DNA from: G020350405 sp964513655 | GTDB taxonomy: Bacteria > Planctomycetota > Phycisphaerae > Sedimentisphaerales > Anaerobacaceae | DNA: 46,823 nt | Reading direction: 5' to 3' | Assembly: GCA_964513655.1 (NCBI GenBank) | Contig: CAZENQ010000016.1 | Coordinates: 1 to 46,823, forward strand | Shown here: piece after piece, positions 1-8,125 of the stretch | Numbering within the stretch: position 1 is the first letter of the stretch | How the letters are laid out: every line of letters starts with the position of its first letter | Notes under the pieces: generated by a model | Database searches by the model: none | What the model was told of the DNA's origin: nothing | The model's input: only the letters and a program-made list of their open reading frames with translations | Program-made: the position numbers and the translations under genes

Positions 1-284
1 CTGTTCACTACGATGAGATAAAACTTGTCGGCTCCAGCGGCGGCGAACCCAGTGATATGGCAGCAACTCTTCAAGCAATAGCTAATAAACAAATAGACGC
101 CGGCAATTACGTTGCTGCCGTAGGTTCGCTGGACAATGCCATTGACGTATTGAAGATGATCAAAGAAAGAAAAATCGACGGCAAGGCAATCCTTTACCCG
201 CATATCCAACAGACCCCTTTACAAGGTGTTGAATACTGGAGCAAGGAACGAGAAGAGGATTTTTTGAACAGCCGCCTGCAGTGA
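1..284 (+). CDS. Zinc-type medium-chain sugar/polyol dehydrogenase, C-terminal end (partial)
   Basis: The reading frame is open from base 3 at the left edge and stops at 284, so the start lies outside the window. The visible ~93 residues begin VHYDEIKLVGSSGG, which matches the strand-and-loop near the end of the Rossmann domain in medium-chain alcohol/sorbitol dehydrogenases, followed by the usual helix and a final segment with A-I-D-V-L-K-M-I-K and K-A-I-L-Y-P. Enzymes of this family oxidise sugar alcohols or sugars with NAD(P). The zinc ligands would be in the missing part, so the substrate cannot be judged. It sits 9 bp before a PfkB kinase gene and is probably in the same operon. Internal methionines (for example at 57) are not plausible starts, because the fold is already under way there. 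Confidence 0.75.
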   Translation, partial: VHYDEIKLVGSSGGEPSDMAATLQAIANKQIDAGNYVAAVGSLDNAIDVLKMIKERKIDGKAILYPHIQQTPLQGVEYWSKEREEDFLNSRLQ

Positions 285-293
285 GAAAAAATA

Positions 294-1499
294 GTGAGCG
301 TAGATGTTTTTATTCTGAATACGGGAGTTGTCGACTTTAGAAGGGGGGACTTTGAGTTCGTCGATGGATTAGTGGGCCCGGGAGGATTAGCCAAGTGCAA
401 CACTGAAGAGATGCCGAATTATGCTCAAGAACAATTTAATCAATGGATAAAACAAGGTTTTGCCACTGCGGGCGGACCTGGTAACACGGCTCCTTTGATT
501 GCAAAAACCGGCCTGAGAGTGGCTGTAGGAGTCAACCTCGGCAAGGGAGATTTTGACGGGCTGGATGCCCAGGGTCGCTATTTTTATGACACGATGGTCG
601 ACAATAATATTGATATGTCCGAGACCTACATCCACCAGCAGCTGCCCACCGGGACGACGTTTATTTATGAAAGAGGGGGCAAACAACGGGGTGGAATCGC
701 TTATTTTCCCAACGCAAATAATGATTTTGACTTTGATTATTTTAAGCAAGCAGTGACCCGCTTAAATCCCAAAATCGTCTACTATATGTACTGCGGCCTG
801 TCAGACAAAGGTGACGCCAACAATGGCAGGGACTTAGCTGAGTTTATCGAATGGTCCGGCGCGCAGGGAATTGTCACTATCGTTGACAGTCACACACTCA
901 CAGGTGAACCTCACAAGCTGATTAGTTCGGGCACACCGGCAGCTGAATATAAACTTCTGGTGCCGGTTTTGCCTGTGGTTGACCTATTCTTTACTTCCTG
1001 CGACGAGGCCAGGATTATAGAGAATACTCTCGGGAGCCCTCGCGACTGGACTACGTTTGACGAGATTGAAACAAACTCGCACTTTTTGGATTTTTTGGCC
1101 GAACGATTCTGGAAAAACAACGGCAGGACCAAAATGTTCGGCGTTACCGTCAGCAACGGAGCTTACGAAAAGCACATGCTACCGGATGGTTCGGTCGAAG
1201 GGCCAACCAAGACAGGGTCAAACTTTATGGCAGGCGATGTCATTGACCTCATAGGTGCGGGTGATTCGTTTAGAGCCGGCCTGATTGCTTACATCACTCA
1301 CAATCTCGATGAGTTTACAACCGGCAGCATGAACTTCGCCGAAGCCATCCAGATGGGAAATCTATTCGCAGCCCTTTTTATTAAAGCCCCGCTTGGTGAC
1401 AGGTATCGCAATATAAAAAGTTATGAGAAAATGGCCAAGGTGGTGCGCGGCGGCGTGTCGTATGCAACATTTCATGATTTGATGGCCGGGTTGAGCTAA
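294..1499 (+). CDS. PfkB-family carbohydrate kinase
   Basis: A 401-residue cytoplasmic kinase of the ribokinase/PfkB family, expected to phosphorylate a sugar with ATP. The N-terminal glycine-rich signature is seen as T-A-G-G-P-G-N-T-A around residues 58-66. The C-terminal signature is D-L-I-G-A-G-D-S-F-R-A-G around residues 318-329, with the catalytic base Asp near 324 in the GAGD element. The length is somewhat above the usual 300-350, with extra sequence in the N-terminal 50 residues and the middle. The start is GTG and I see no good Shine-Dalgarno, so the exact start is uncertain; an internal start would remove the first strand. It follows the dehydrogenase fragment by 9 bp and precedes a mannitol-dehydrogenase-family gene, suggesting a short oxidise/phosphorylate pathway for a ketose or polyol. 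The substrate is not readable from the sequence. Confidence 0.85.
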   Translation: MSVDVFILNTGVVDFRRGDFEFVDGLVGPGGLAKCNTEEMPNYAQEQFNQWIKQGFATAGGPGNTAPLIAKTGLRVAVGVNLGKGDFDGLDAQGRYFYDTMVDNNIDMSETYIHQQLPTGTTFIYERGGKQRGGIAYFPNANNDFDFDYFKQAVTRLNPKIVYYMYCGLSDKGDANNGRDLAEFIEWSGAQGIVTIVDSHTLTGEPHKLISSGTPAAEYKLLVPVLPVVDLFFTSCDEARIIENTLGSPRDWTTFDEIETNSHFLDFLAERFWKNNGRTKMFGVTVSNGAYEKHMLPDGSVEGPTKTGSNFMAGDVIDLIGAGDSFRAGLIAYITHNLDEFTTGSMNFAEAIQMGNLFAALFIKAPLGDRYRNIKSYEKMAKVVRGGVSYATFHDLMAGLS

Positions 1500-1627
1500 A
1501 ACGGCAGGTTTATCGGCAAATAATCCTTTGAAGCGAAAGACCGGAAAGCAGAACTTATGATTTGTAAATGGCAGTTCTTACAAACCAACAGCCATTCGTG
1601 TCTTTATAAGTACACCGGCGCAATATT

Positions 1628-2902
1628 ATGAGGCAGCACGTTTTTACAGGATTTGGTTTTGGCCCTATTCAAGGCGGGCTGTTTGCAAGCGAAGCATTTC
1701 AAAGCGGCAACTTTGGTCGCATTGTGGTTGCAGAAACAGACCAGGAACTCGTCGATGCTGTCAGGGCGAACAATGGGACGTATTTTGTCAACGTCGCAAA
1801 GGCTGAGGGTATCGAGGTTGTAAAGGTTGACGATATCGAACTATTTAACCCCAATATTGATGATGACAGAAATATCCTGCTTGAGGCCCTAAGCGAATCG
1901 ACTGAGATAACAACCTGCCTGCCATCAGTGTCATTTTACACTATGGGGGACAATAATGTTGCGCTGCTGTTGGCAGAGGGTCTGCGAAGCAGCAAAGCCG
2001 CCGCCACGGTCATCTATGCTGCTGAAAATAACAATCGCGCTGCTGAGATACTTGAGGGTGCTGTTACCAAGGAATTGTCTGCTGCTGCCGGCAACAATGT
2101 GCAGTTGCTTAACACAGTTATAGGCAAGATGAGCAGGGCCGTTAGCGACCCAGCCGAGATTGAAAAGTCGAAGCTGACTCCAATTGCCCCGGGCGCGAAG
2201 AGGGCGTTTCTGGTTGAGGAGTTTAACCGCATACTTGTCACGCGATGCACGATAAAGGAGTTTGAACCTGGCATTGGAGTTTTCGTCGAAAAAGAGGACC
2301 TGCTGCCCTTTGAAGAAGCAAAGCTCTATGGCCACAACGCCACTCATGCCATGCTCGCATATCTCGGCATGGCTAAAGGTTACAGAAAGATGACCGAGCT
2401 TAAAGACGATGCCGACTTAATGCAAATAGCGGCAAAGGCATTTTTAAATGAATCAGGAGCTGCACTAATAAAGAAATATTGCGGGCTCGGCGATGAACTT
2501 TTTACTGAGCGTGGTTATAGAAGCTATGCGGAGGATTTGCTTGAACGAATGACGAATCCGTATTTGGGAGACACAACCATCAGGGCGGGAAGGGACATAG
2601 CGCGCAAGTTAGGCTATAGTGACCGGATTTTCGGAACGATGTCAATGGCGTTGGAGTATGGAATCGAGCCGGTAAACATGGCTGTCGGAGCCGCCGCCGC
2701 CCTTTTCCAGTTGCTGGCTAATCCGGAGCAAAATAACCTGCCCGAGGATTTATTTTTTAATGACCGGCAAGAACTGTCCGCGGAGAAAATCCAGGAACTT
2801 CTAATATGGCTGTGGGGTGGGTACGGTGGCCAACACCGTGAAAAACTGACTGAACTCGTCCACCAAGCTCTACCAAGGCTCAAGGCGTTACTGACAAAGT
2901 AA
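1628..2902 (+). CDS. Mannitol dehydrogenase / mannitol-1-phosphate 5-dehydrogenase family protein
   Basis: A 424-residue member of the long-chain polyol dehydrogenase family that interconverts a polyol (or polyol phosphate) and a ketose with NAD(P). The N-terminus carries the nucleotide-binding start G-F-G-F-G-P-I-Q-G-G-L-F. The family catalytic pattern K..N..H is present in A-K-L-Y-G-H-N-A-T-H-A-M-L-A-Y-L-G at about residues 231-247, matching the K-L-x4-N-x2-H-A-x3-Y-L-G element of MtlD enzymes. Length and domain order fit MtlD-type enzymes better than the longer mannitol 2-dehydrogenases. ATG at 1628 is placed correctly for the first beta strand, although no clear ribosome site precedes it. 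There is a 128-bp gap after the kinase. The end is abutted by an out-of-frame dockerin relic, so the original downstream context has been lost. Confidence 0.8.
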   Translation: MRQHVFTGFGFGPIQGGLFASEAFQSGNFGRIVVAETDQELVDAVRANNGTYFVNVAKAEGIEVVKVDDIELFNPNIDDDRNILLEALSESTEITTCLPSVSFYTMGDNNVALLLAEGLRSSKAAATVIYAAENNNRAAEILEGAVTKELSAAAGNNVQLLNTVIGKMSRAVSDPAEIEKSKLTPIAPGAKRAFLVEEFNRILVTRCTIKEFEPGIGVFVEKEDLLPFEEAKLYGHNATHAMLAYLGMAKGYRKMTELKDDADLMQIAAKAFLNESGAALIKKYCGLGDELFTERGYRSYAEDLLERMTNPYLGDTTIRAGRDIARKLGYSDRIFGTMSMALEYGIEPVNMAVGAAAALFQLLANPEQNNLPEDLFFNDRQELSAEKIQELLIWLWGGYGGQHREKLTELVHQALPRLKALLTK

Positions 2903-3152
2903 TAGTGGCTGTGATGATTACGGCAATACGGGGCAAGCGGAGGGCCAGTTCGGGACAGCACTTTTAGGTGATGTCAATAATGACGGGGTGGCGAATGTTG
3001 CGGACCGTTCGATAGCGAATGTATTCTGGCGGACGGGTTCGGCCGGGCCTTATACGCTACGCGACTGTGATGTGAACTGCGATGGTGTTGTGAATATGGC
3101 GGACCGGTCTATCGCGAACGTGATATGGCGGGGGATACTTGGGCAGAATTGA
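2895..3152 (+). pseudogene. Relic: C-terminal dockerin-like tail without a gene
   Basis: In the frame starting at 2895 (just after an in-frame TGA at 2892) there are ~85 codons ending at a TGA at 3150-3152. They contain two calcium-loop repeats of dockerin style: G-D-V-N-N-D-G-V-A-N-V-A-D-R-S-I-A-N-V and D-V-N-C-D-G-V-V-N-M-A-D-R-S-I-A-N-V. The residues before them look like the end of a secreted repeat domain. There is no start codon, ribosome site or signal peptide, and the fragment overlaps the last 8 bases of the preceding gene in another frame. I read it as the surviving 3' end of a large surface protein. Confidence 0.7.
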
Positions 3153-3235
3153 GTAAGCGCTCCGTGCCCGATGAGGTAGTATTCGTCGTGCGTCGCGCGT
3201 GATGGGTATTGCGTAGATGCGGGGAGGCAATATTA

Positions 3236-3260
3236 GGGGTTGGGGGGTTAGGGGTGAGGG
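3236..3260 (+). other. G-quadruplex-prone G tract
   Basis: Four G runs (4, 6, 4 and 3 long) are separated by loops of only 2-3 bases, which fits the standard quadruplex pattern. It lies in non-coding DNA between two gene relics. A function is not evident. Confidence 0.45.
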
Positions 3261-3270
3261 AAGGAGGAGG

Positions 3271-3289
3271 TCCCGTATCAGGTACGGGA
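3271..3289. repeat. Small palindromic repeat (TCCCGTA..TACGGGA)
   Basis: A perfect 7-bp inverted repeat with a 5-base loop, followed by ATGACAGG. On the minus strand it reads CTGTCATCCCGTACCTGATA, the style of dispersed short palindromic elements found in many bacterial genomes. Only one copy is seen here. The rest of 3160-3500 holds nothing else I recognise. Confidence 0.45.
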
Positions 3290-3501
3290 TGACAGGGAGA
3301 GCGTTTCGATTCATGATTTGGGGCCGTGGGCGTGAAGGTCGGGGGGCTTTTTACTTTTCGGGGAGCCAAGATAAAGGCAGAAGAAAAAAGTGGATAATAA
3401 GCGACAGATAAGTAATATAATGGCAGAAGGACGACACGAACGGAAACAGAGAACAAAAAAGCAGGATTGCGACAATGGTAATATGAGCAGGAGGACAAGT
3501 A

Positions 3502-3955
3502 ATGGCTAAAGGAAGTGTTTGATATTATTCGGCTTTGTTAATATCACTGCCGCCTTTAGCGGTTGCGGGATTAGTACCATTGGCGAAGTCATGGCTTAAT
3601 TCACCTGAGTTAAAACTAATTGGTCAGACTGAAAAAAAAAGGGGACTACTCTAACGCTGATTATGACCGAGCTCAACGTGCTTTCGTGCTGAAGAACAAA
3701 AAGGACAGCGCTGCTACGAAGCTCGACTTTGAAATTCTTGCCGATGACCAGTCGCCAGTGATTAATCCAGTGTTCGTCATTGAAAACTGGGGACAAGTGG
3801 GAGCCTATTTAAGAATCGGCGACAGAAAGCTCAGCCGGGGCAAAGATTTCCGGTTTGGACATCGGCATACGCTGAAGGGCAGCGACCTGATTGTCTGGCT
3901 TGGGACCGAGTTCACTAAGCCGATTAAGATTTAGCTTTCGCCGTACCCAAATTAG
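3502..3955 (+). pseudogene. Relic of an FWRG-core family gene (signal-peptide-like start joined to C-terminal domain)
   Basis: A good ribosome site (AGGAGG) precedes ATG at 3502, but the frame reads M-A-K-G-S-V and then TGA at 3520. Beyond the stop the same frame gives Y-Y-S-A-L-L-I-S-L-P-P-L-A-V-A-G, which resembles a signal peptide, and then runs directly into L-V-P-L-A-K-S-W-L-N, a motif near residue 390 of the 482-residue minimal family member at 37826. The whole central domain is therefore missing. An A9 run at 3632-3640 shifts the frame; the shifted frame continues with the C-terminal family domain (S-P-V-I-N-P-V-F-V-I-E-N-W-G, then G-S-D-L-I-V-W). A nonsense TAG at 3932 comes seven codons before the TAG at 3953-3955, which may be the original stop. 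Two stops, one frameshift and a large deletion make it a clear pseudogene of the family that is intact at 25510-39274. Confidence 0.85.
3917..3943 (+). repeat. 27-bp direct repeat, left copy
   Basis: This matches 6113-6139 at 26 of 27 positions. Both copies are 3' ends of FWRG-core relics (encoding K-P-I-K-I and L-S-P). The two copies bracket the intact GH29 gene. Confidence 0.8.
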
Positions 3956-4100
3956 TGTTAATTTTAGTGGGTTAAAAAATTTGTAAGTTTCAGGTTGCAC
4001 GAATCAGGGGAAGTTGGCATCTTAGTAAGGTTCATGAACTGGTCTGGGCGACCAAATAGTAAATATCACATAAATTTAGTTACTCGAAAGGAGGACAAAT

Positions 4101-5948
4101 ATGTTACCAAGACCGCCTGAAGGACAAAAAGCAAGTTGGATGATACTTATTGTTACGGCGGTGGTCGGCACATTTGCGCTGGTGTCGTGCACGGCCGTGG
4201 AGCAACAAACGCAAAAAAGATACAAGCCGGCGTGGGAGTCGCTGAAGAAGCACGATACCCCTCAATGGCTACGGGACGGCAAGTTCGGGATTTATACGCA
4301 CTGGGGTATTTATTGCGTGCCGGCGTACGGCGGAAACGCAACGTGGTACAGCCACGCCATCTATATGGACCCGGAATCTGAAGAGCGTGCGCACCATGAA
4401 GAGACGTACGGCAAGCTGGACGAGTTCGGGTACAAGGATTATATCCTGATGTTCAAGGCGGAGAAGTTTGACGCGGACGAATGGGCGGAGCTTTTTGAAA
4501 AATCCGGCGCGAAGTTTGCCGGGCCCGTTGCGGAGCACCATGACGGTTTTGCGATGTGGGACACGAAGTGGTCTAAGTGGAACGCGGCGAGGATGGGACC
4601 GAAGCGGGATGTTGTCGGCGAGCTGGAGGTGGCAATCAAGAAGCGTGGTATGAAATATGTTACGGCGTTTCACCACGCGGCGAACTGGTTTTTCTTTCCG
4701 GTGTGGGACGAGCGATATGACTGTTCGGACCCGAAGTACTCAGGGCTGTACGGTCTTATCCACGACGAGGGCGAGAAGCCATCCAAGGAGTTCATCGAGG
4801 AATGGCACGGCAAAATCATCGAGGTCATCGACAAGTATGACCCGGACTTTCTGTGGTTCGACTTCGCCCTGGACATTATTCAGGAAGATTACATAAAGGA
4901 CTTTCTGGCGTATTATTACAACAAGGCCGAAGCAAGCGGCAAAGAGGTTGTGGTTACATATAAGGACCATGACCTTGCGCCGGGCACGGGCGTGGTTGAC
5001 CTGGAGCTTGGTCAGGAGCGTGACCTTACTTACCACGAATGGATTACCGACTCGACGGTTGACGACCAGGGTGCGTGGGGGTATGTCAAGACGGCCAATT
5101 ACAAACCTCTGGACAGGCTGATTGACAACCTGGTCGACCGGGTGAGCAAGAACGGGTATCTTCTGCTGAACGTAGGTCCGAAAGCCGACGGGACGATTCC
5201 GGCGCCGGCAGAGAGACTGCTGCTTGGGATGGGCGAATGGCTTGAGGTCAACGGCGAAGCTATCTACGGGACGTCGCCATGGGTCATTGCCGGGGAAGGT
5301 CCAACACGTCTGGAAGAGACAGGCGGTTTCAGCGAGTCAGAGATCAAATATACGGCGGAGGACATACGGTTTACGACCAAGGGTGATGCCCTTTATGCTA
5401 CGGTTTTGGCCTGGCCTGGTGAAGAGCTTGTAATCAGGACCTTCGGGCAAGAGGAGGATGACGAGGAAGACCCCGACGATGACGAGGAAGATGAAGAAGA
5501 GGAGGAATTGCGGGAGGCGCTGGAAGGGCTTGACGAAGAGATAGATTCCATCCGAGAGGCGATTGAGGCTCTGGAGGAAGAAATCTCAGAGGCGGAAGAA
5601 GAAGACGACGAAGAGGCAGTGGAAGAGCTCGAAGATGAGATGAAAGAGCTGTTGAGGGAGATGAAGGTATTGAAGGCAGAGCAAAGAGAACTGCAGGAAC
5701 GACTCGAAGAACAAGAGGAGCAAGATGAGGAAGAGGAAGAAGAAGATGATGAGGAGGACGAGGTTGAGGTGGAGCGTCGCCTACTGTATGAATCGGAGAT
5801 AAAATCCATCACGATGTTGGGCGACGGTAAGAAATTGAAATGGCGTTTGACAGACGATGGGCTTGTCATCGAGACGCCAAAGAAAAAACCGTGCAAGTAT
5901 GCTTATACCTTCAAAATCGTTCGCAAAGCTCCCTATGCAGGCAAGTGA
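4101..5948 (+). CDS. Alpha-L-fucosidase (GH29) with a coiled-coil/polyacidic insertion
   Basis: A 615-residue exported glycosidase removing alpha-L-fucose from glycans. It has a hydrophobic N-terminal segment with V-S-C near residue 30 (possible lipoprotein or cleaved signal) and the GH29 barrel, including Y-T-H-W-G-I-Y, A-E-H-H-D-G-F-A-M-W-D and the nucleophile Asp254 in D-F-L-W-F-D. The Y-L-L-L-N-V-G-P-K-x-D-G-T-I-P segment closes the barrel, and a C-terminal beta-sandwich follows. That sandwich is interrupted at about residues 451-559 (bases 5451-5776) by an acidic run, heptad-like helices (E-M-K-E-L-L-R-E-M-K-V-L-K-A-E) and a second acidic run; the sandwich then resumes at L-L-Y-E-S-E-I-K-S-I. 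The 39410 gene is a paralogue with a different insertion at the same point. The start is well supported by AAAGGAGG 7 bp upstream. A GCAAGT/ACTTGC hairpin with a GAAA loop overlaps the stop. Confidence 0.9.
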   Translation: MLPRPPEGQKASWMILIVTAVVGTFALVSCTAVEQQTQKRYKPAWESLKKHDTPQWLRDGKFGIYTHWGIYCVPAYGGNATWYSHAIYMDPESEERAHHEETYGKLDEFGYKDYILMFKAEKFDADEWAELFEKSGAKFAGPVAEHHDGFAMWDTKWSKWNAARMGPKRDVVGELEVAIKKRGMKYVTAFHHAANWFFFPVWDERYDCSDPKYSGLYGLIHDEGEKPSKEFIEEWHGKIIEVIDKYDPDFLWFDFALDIIQEDYIKDFLAYYYNKAEASGKEVVVTYKDHDLAPGTGVVDLELGQERDLTYHEWITDSTVDDQGAWGYVKTANYKPLDRLIDNLVDRVSKNGYLLLNVGPKADGTIPAPAERLLLGMGEWLEVNGEAIYGTSPWVIAGEGPTRLEETGGFSESEIKYTAEDIRFTTKGDALYATVLAWPGEELVIRTFGQEEDDEEDPDDDEEDEEEEELREALEGLDEEIDSIREAIEALEEEISEAEEEDDEEAVEELEDEMKELLREMKVLKAEQRELQERLEEQEEQDEEEEEEDDEEDEVEVERRLLYESEIKSITMLGDGKKLKWRLTDDGLVIETPKKKPCKYAYTFKIVRKAPYAGK

Positions 5949-5981
5949 AAACTTGCGCGCCAATCCAGCCTTGACCAACAG

Positions 5982-6057
5982 GGCTGAAACGATAAAAGAG
6001 ACAAGCTGAGCGTCGACGGAGAACTGAGCGAAGTCAGCAAGGACTTAGGTTTCAGCC
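5982..6057. repeat. Inverted repeat GGCTGAAAC / GTTTCAGCC
   Basis: A perfect 9-bp inverted repeat with arms at 5982-5990 and 6049-6057, in the non-coding stretch after the fucosidase. The arms are 58 bp apart, and no T run follows, so it is not an obvious terminator. Confidence 0.35.
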
Positions 6058-6073
6058 GCTTGCTACGACTAAC

Positions 6074-6151
6074 GACGGTTGCCGGATTGTGTGCATTAAG
6101 ACCGGAGCCCCCAAGCCGATTAAGATTTCGCTTTCGCCGGTGGTGAATTAG
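6074..6151 (+). pseudogene. Relic: last 25 codons of an FWRG-core gene
   Basis: The frame from 6074 reads D-G-C-R-I-V-C-I-K-T-G-A-P-K-P-I-K-I-S-L-S-P-V-V-N and then TAG. Intact family members end D/G-S-D-L-I-V-W-I-K-x-E-S-x-K-P-x-K-V-x-L-S-P, so this is the extreme C-terminus with two substitutions in the V-W motif. Nothing of the family is recognisable upstream, where the fucosidase gene ends. Confidence 0.75.
6113..6139 (+). repeat. 27-bp direct repeat, right copy
   Basis: This matches 3917-3943 except for one base. At the differing position the left copy has TAG where this copy has TCG, so the left copy gained a stop codon. Confidence 0.8.
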
Positions 6152-6274
6152 TATTATTATCGACGCTAATTAAGCCGGCAAAGCCGATGCCGACCTACAC
6201 TTTTGCGATAATCGATGTAGAAAAGTAAAACTCCAAAATAAAGACTGATATATCACGACAAAGGAGAATGAAGG

Positions 6275-7750
6275 ATGGATACACACGGGCAAACCAGGCG
6301 GGAATTTCTAAAAAAAGTCGGTTGGGGTGCTACCTCACTGGGAGTTTGGCAGTTATCGGGAGGTCTGATTAACGCCGGTGAAAAACGTGAAAGCGGGCAT
6401 ACCACTTGCCTTTACAATGAAGAGTATCGACCTCAATTTCACTTTACGCCCAAACAGAACTGGACCAATGATCCAAACGGACTGGTTTACTATAAGGGTG
6501 AATACCACATGTTCTTTCAGCACAACCCCACCGGAATCAATTGGGGCAACATGACCTGGGGCCATGCCGTAAGTACGGACCTTATTCACTGGAAACAACT
6601 GGCGAATGCCATCAAACCGGACGAACTCGGGACGATATTTTCCGGTTCGGCCGTGGTGGATTGGAACAATACGTCTGGCCTTCAAACCGGCAAGGAAAAC
6701 GTGCTGGTCGCTTTTTATACTTCAGCAGGTGAGTTCGCCCCTGTGGAAAAACCGTACACCCAGAGCATCGCGTACAGCAACGACCGCGGGAGAACCTGGG
6801 TCAAGTACAAAGACAATCCTATCATCGGCCACATCAAAGGCGCTAACAGAGACCCCAAGGTTATCTGGCACGAACCCAGTGAGAGGTGGATTATGGCTCT
6901 GTACCTTGATGAGAATGACTTTATGCTTCTTCGGTCAAAGAATCTGCGGGACTGGAACCAACTACAGAAACTGACGCTGCCTGACAGCAGCGAGTGTCCG
7001 GATTTCTTTGAACTTGCCGTCGATGGAGACCCTACCGATACCCGCTGGGTCTTTTGGGGCGCTAACGGCAGATACCTGCTCGGCACTTTCGATGGGCATA
7101 AATTCACGCCGGAAAGCGGGCCGTTTGAATCGCGAGTCGGAAATTTCTATGCTGCGCAGACGTGGAGCGATATTCCCCAATCGGACGGCCGAAGGATTCA
7201 AATTGGCTGGATGGTGGGCGGCGAATTTCCGGGCATGCCTTTCAACCAGCAGATGTCTATCCCGTGTGAACTGACACTTCGCAGATTTGGCGAAGGGATT
7301 CGGCTGTGCCTGGTGCCGGTTCGGGAAATTGCCAGGCTACGGGATGTCGAATATTCATGGAAGGACATCAACCTTAAGCCAGGGAAAAATCTGCTGTCGG
7401 AGATATCTGCCGAGCTGCTTGAGATTCAATGTGAAATTGAGCTGAGCAGCACCGGTTGGTTCGGTTTTAGGTTTCGCGGCGCTCGATTAGCCTATAATGC
7501 GAAAGAGCAGATGCTGCGGTGTAAACGCAGAAAGGTCAAACTGACACCCATTGACAGCAGGCTCAAGCTGCATATTCTGGTTGACCGCACGAGCATTGAA
7601 GTGTTCGGAAATGACGGCCGCATGTCGATGTTTGTGTGTTCACCGCTGGACACTGATGATAAGTCAGTTAAGATATTCGCCTACGGAGGCCAAGCAAAGA
7701 TTCGAAGTCTGAATCTTTGGAAACTGCAATCCATCTGGCCCAAATCATAA
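6275..7750 (+). CDS. Secreted GH32 fructan hydrolase (levanase/fructosidase type)
   Basis: A 491-residue glycosidase cleaving beta-fructosidic bonds (levan, inulin or sucrose). The N-terminus has a twin-arginine-type signal (T-R-R-E-F-L-K-K then a hydrophobic stretch to about residue 33), so it is predicted to be exported folded. The GH32 five-blade propeller begins at F-H-F-T-P-K-Q-N-W-T-N-D-P-N-G with the nucleophile Asp66. The R-D-P-K-V motif (transition-state stabiliser) lies near residue 190 and the acid/base Glu is in S-S-E-C-P-D-F near 237. A C-terminal beta-sandwich with R-T-S-I-E-V-F follows. AAAGGAGA about 12 bp upstream supports the ATG. The 3' end runs directly into a relic of an esterase. 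Its relation to fucose-rich glycan use is unclear, so it may serve a separate substrate. Confidence 0.92.
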   Translation: MDTHGQTRREFLKKVGWGATSLGVWQLSGGLINAGEKRESGHTTCLYNEEYRPQFHFTPKQNWTNDPNGLVYYKGEYHMFFQHNPTGINWGNMTWGHAVSTDLIHWKQLANAIKPDELGTIFSGSAVVDWNNTSGLQTGKENVLVAFYTSAGEFAPVEKPYTQSIAYSNDRGRTWVKYKDNPIIGHIKGANRDPKVIWHEPSERWIMALYLDENDFMLLRSKNLRDWNQLQKLTLPDSSECPDFFELAVDGDPTDTRWVFWGANGRYLLGTFDGHKFTPESGPFESRVGNFYAAQTWSDIPQSDGRRIQIGWMVGGEFPGMPFNQQMSIPCELTLRRFGEGIRLCLVPVREIARLRDVEYSWKDINLKPGKNLLSEISAELLEIQCEIELSSTGWFGFRFRGARLAYNAKEQMLRCKRRKVKLTPIDSRLKLHILVDRTSIEVFGNDGRMSMFVCSPLDTDDKSVKIFAYGGQAKIRSLNLWKLQSIWPKS

Positions 7751-8043
7751 TTAACCACGCGCGAGGAAATTACTATGAGAAGAACAAAGAGAAGGTAGTT
7801 CGTGCCAATCCCATCACTTATGTTTCAAAAGACGACCCACCGTTTCTGATTGTGTACGGCGACCAGGATTCCATCGTACCTCTTTGTCAAAGCCAGTTGC
7901 TCTATGATGCACTGAGGAAAAGTGGTGTTGATGTGACATCTCACATCGTCAAAGGCGCGGGGCACGGTTTCGAGGAGGAACACGAAGTGGACAAACTGGT
8001 GCCTCGCCTCTTCGACAAATATCTCAAATCACCACACCAGTAA
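7751..8043 (+). pseudogene. Relic: C-terminal part of an alpha/beta-hydrolase (esterase-like)
   Basis: The open frame crossing the GH32 stop reads E-K-N-K-E-K-V-V-R-A-N-P-I-T-Y-V, then P-P-F-L-I-V-Y-G-D-Q-D-S-I-V-P (catalytic Asp strand) and G-A-G-H-G-F (catalytic His). This is the last third of a dienelactone-hydrolase or acetyl-esterase-like enzyme. The oxyanion region and nucleophilic G-x-S-x-G are absent, and there is no ribosome site. The homologous part begins right at the end of the GH32 gene, so the 5' two thirds were lost at a recombination junction. Confidence 0.75.
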
Positions 8044-8091
8044 CGCCAGAATTTTACGGAAGTATCCGGGCCAGAAATAACAAATGAAAAC

Positions 8092-8125
8092 CGAGTTATT
8101 CAGCCAAGGCTTTTGCCTTTACTCG
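8092..8125. terminator. Hairpin between convergent genes
   Basis: AAGGC-TTTT-GCCTT (8106-8119) is nested inside CGAGT/ACTCG (8092-8096 and 8121-8125). It lies at the convergence of the plus-strand relic and the minus-strand mutarotase-like gene. T-rich sequence follows on the minus strand (GGTTTTC), so it could end the minus transcript, but the T tract is weak. Confidence 0.4.

Noticed and set aside
1561..1584. Inverted repeat TTTGTAA / TTACAAA upstream of the mannitol-dehydrogenase-family gene
   Set aside because: A single A/T-rich 7-bp repeat with a 10-base spacer; easily chance and no second copy seen.
3620..3720. Programmed frameshift at the A9 run
   Set aside because: The run is slippery, but the frame also has a stop at codon 7, a nonsense codon near the end and no core domain, so decay explains it better.
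5393..5896. Long minus-strand open frame rich in serine
   Set aside because: It is the antisense shadow of the Glu/Asp codon runs of the fucosidase insert (GAG/GAA read backwards as TCT/TTC or shifted to serine); no ribosome site and no recognisable domain.
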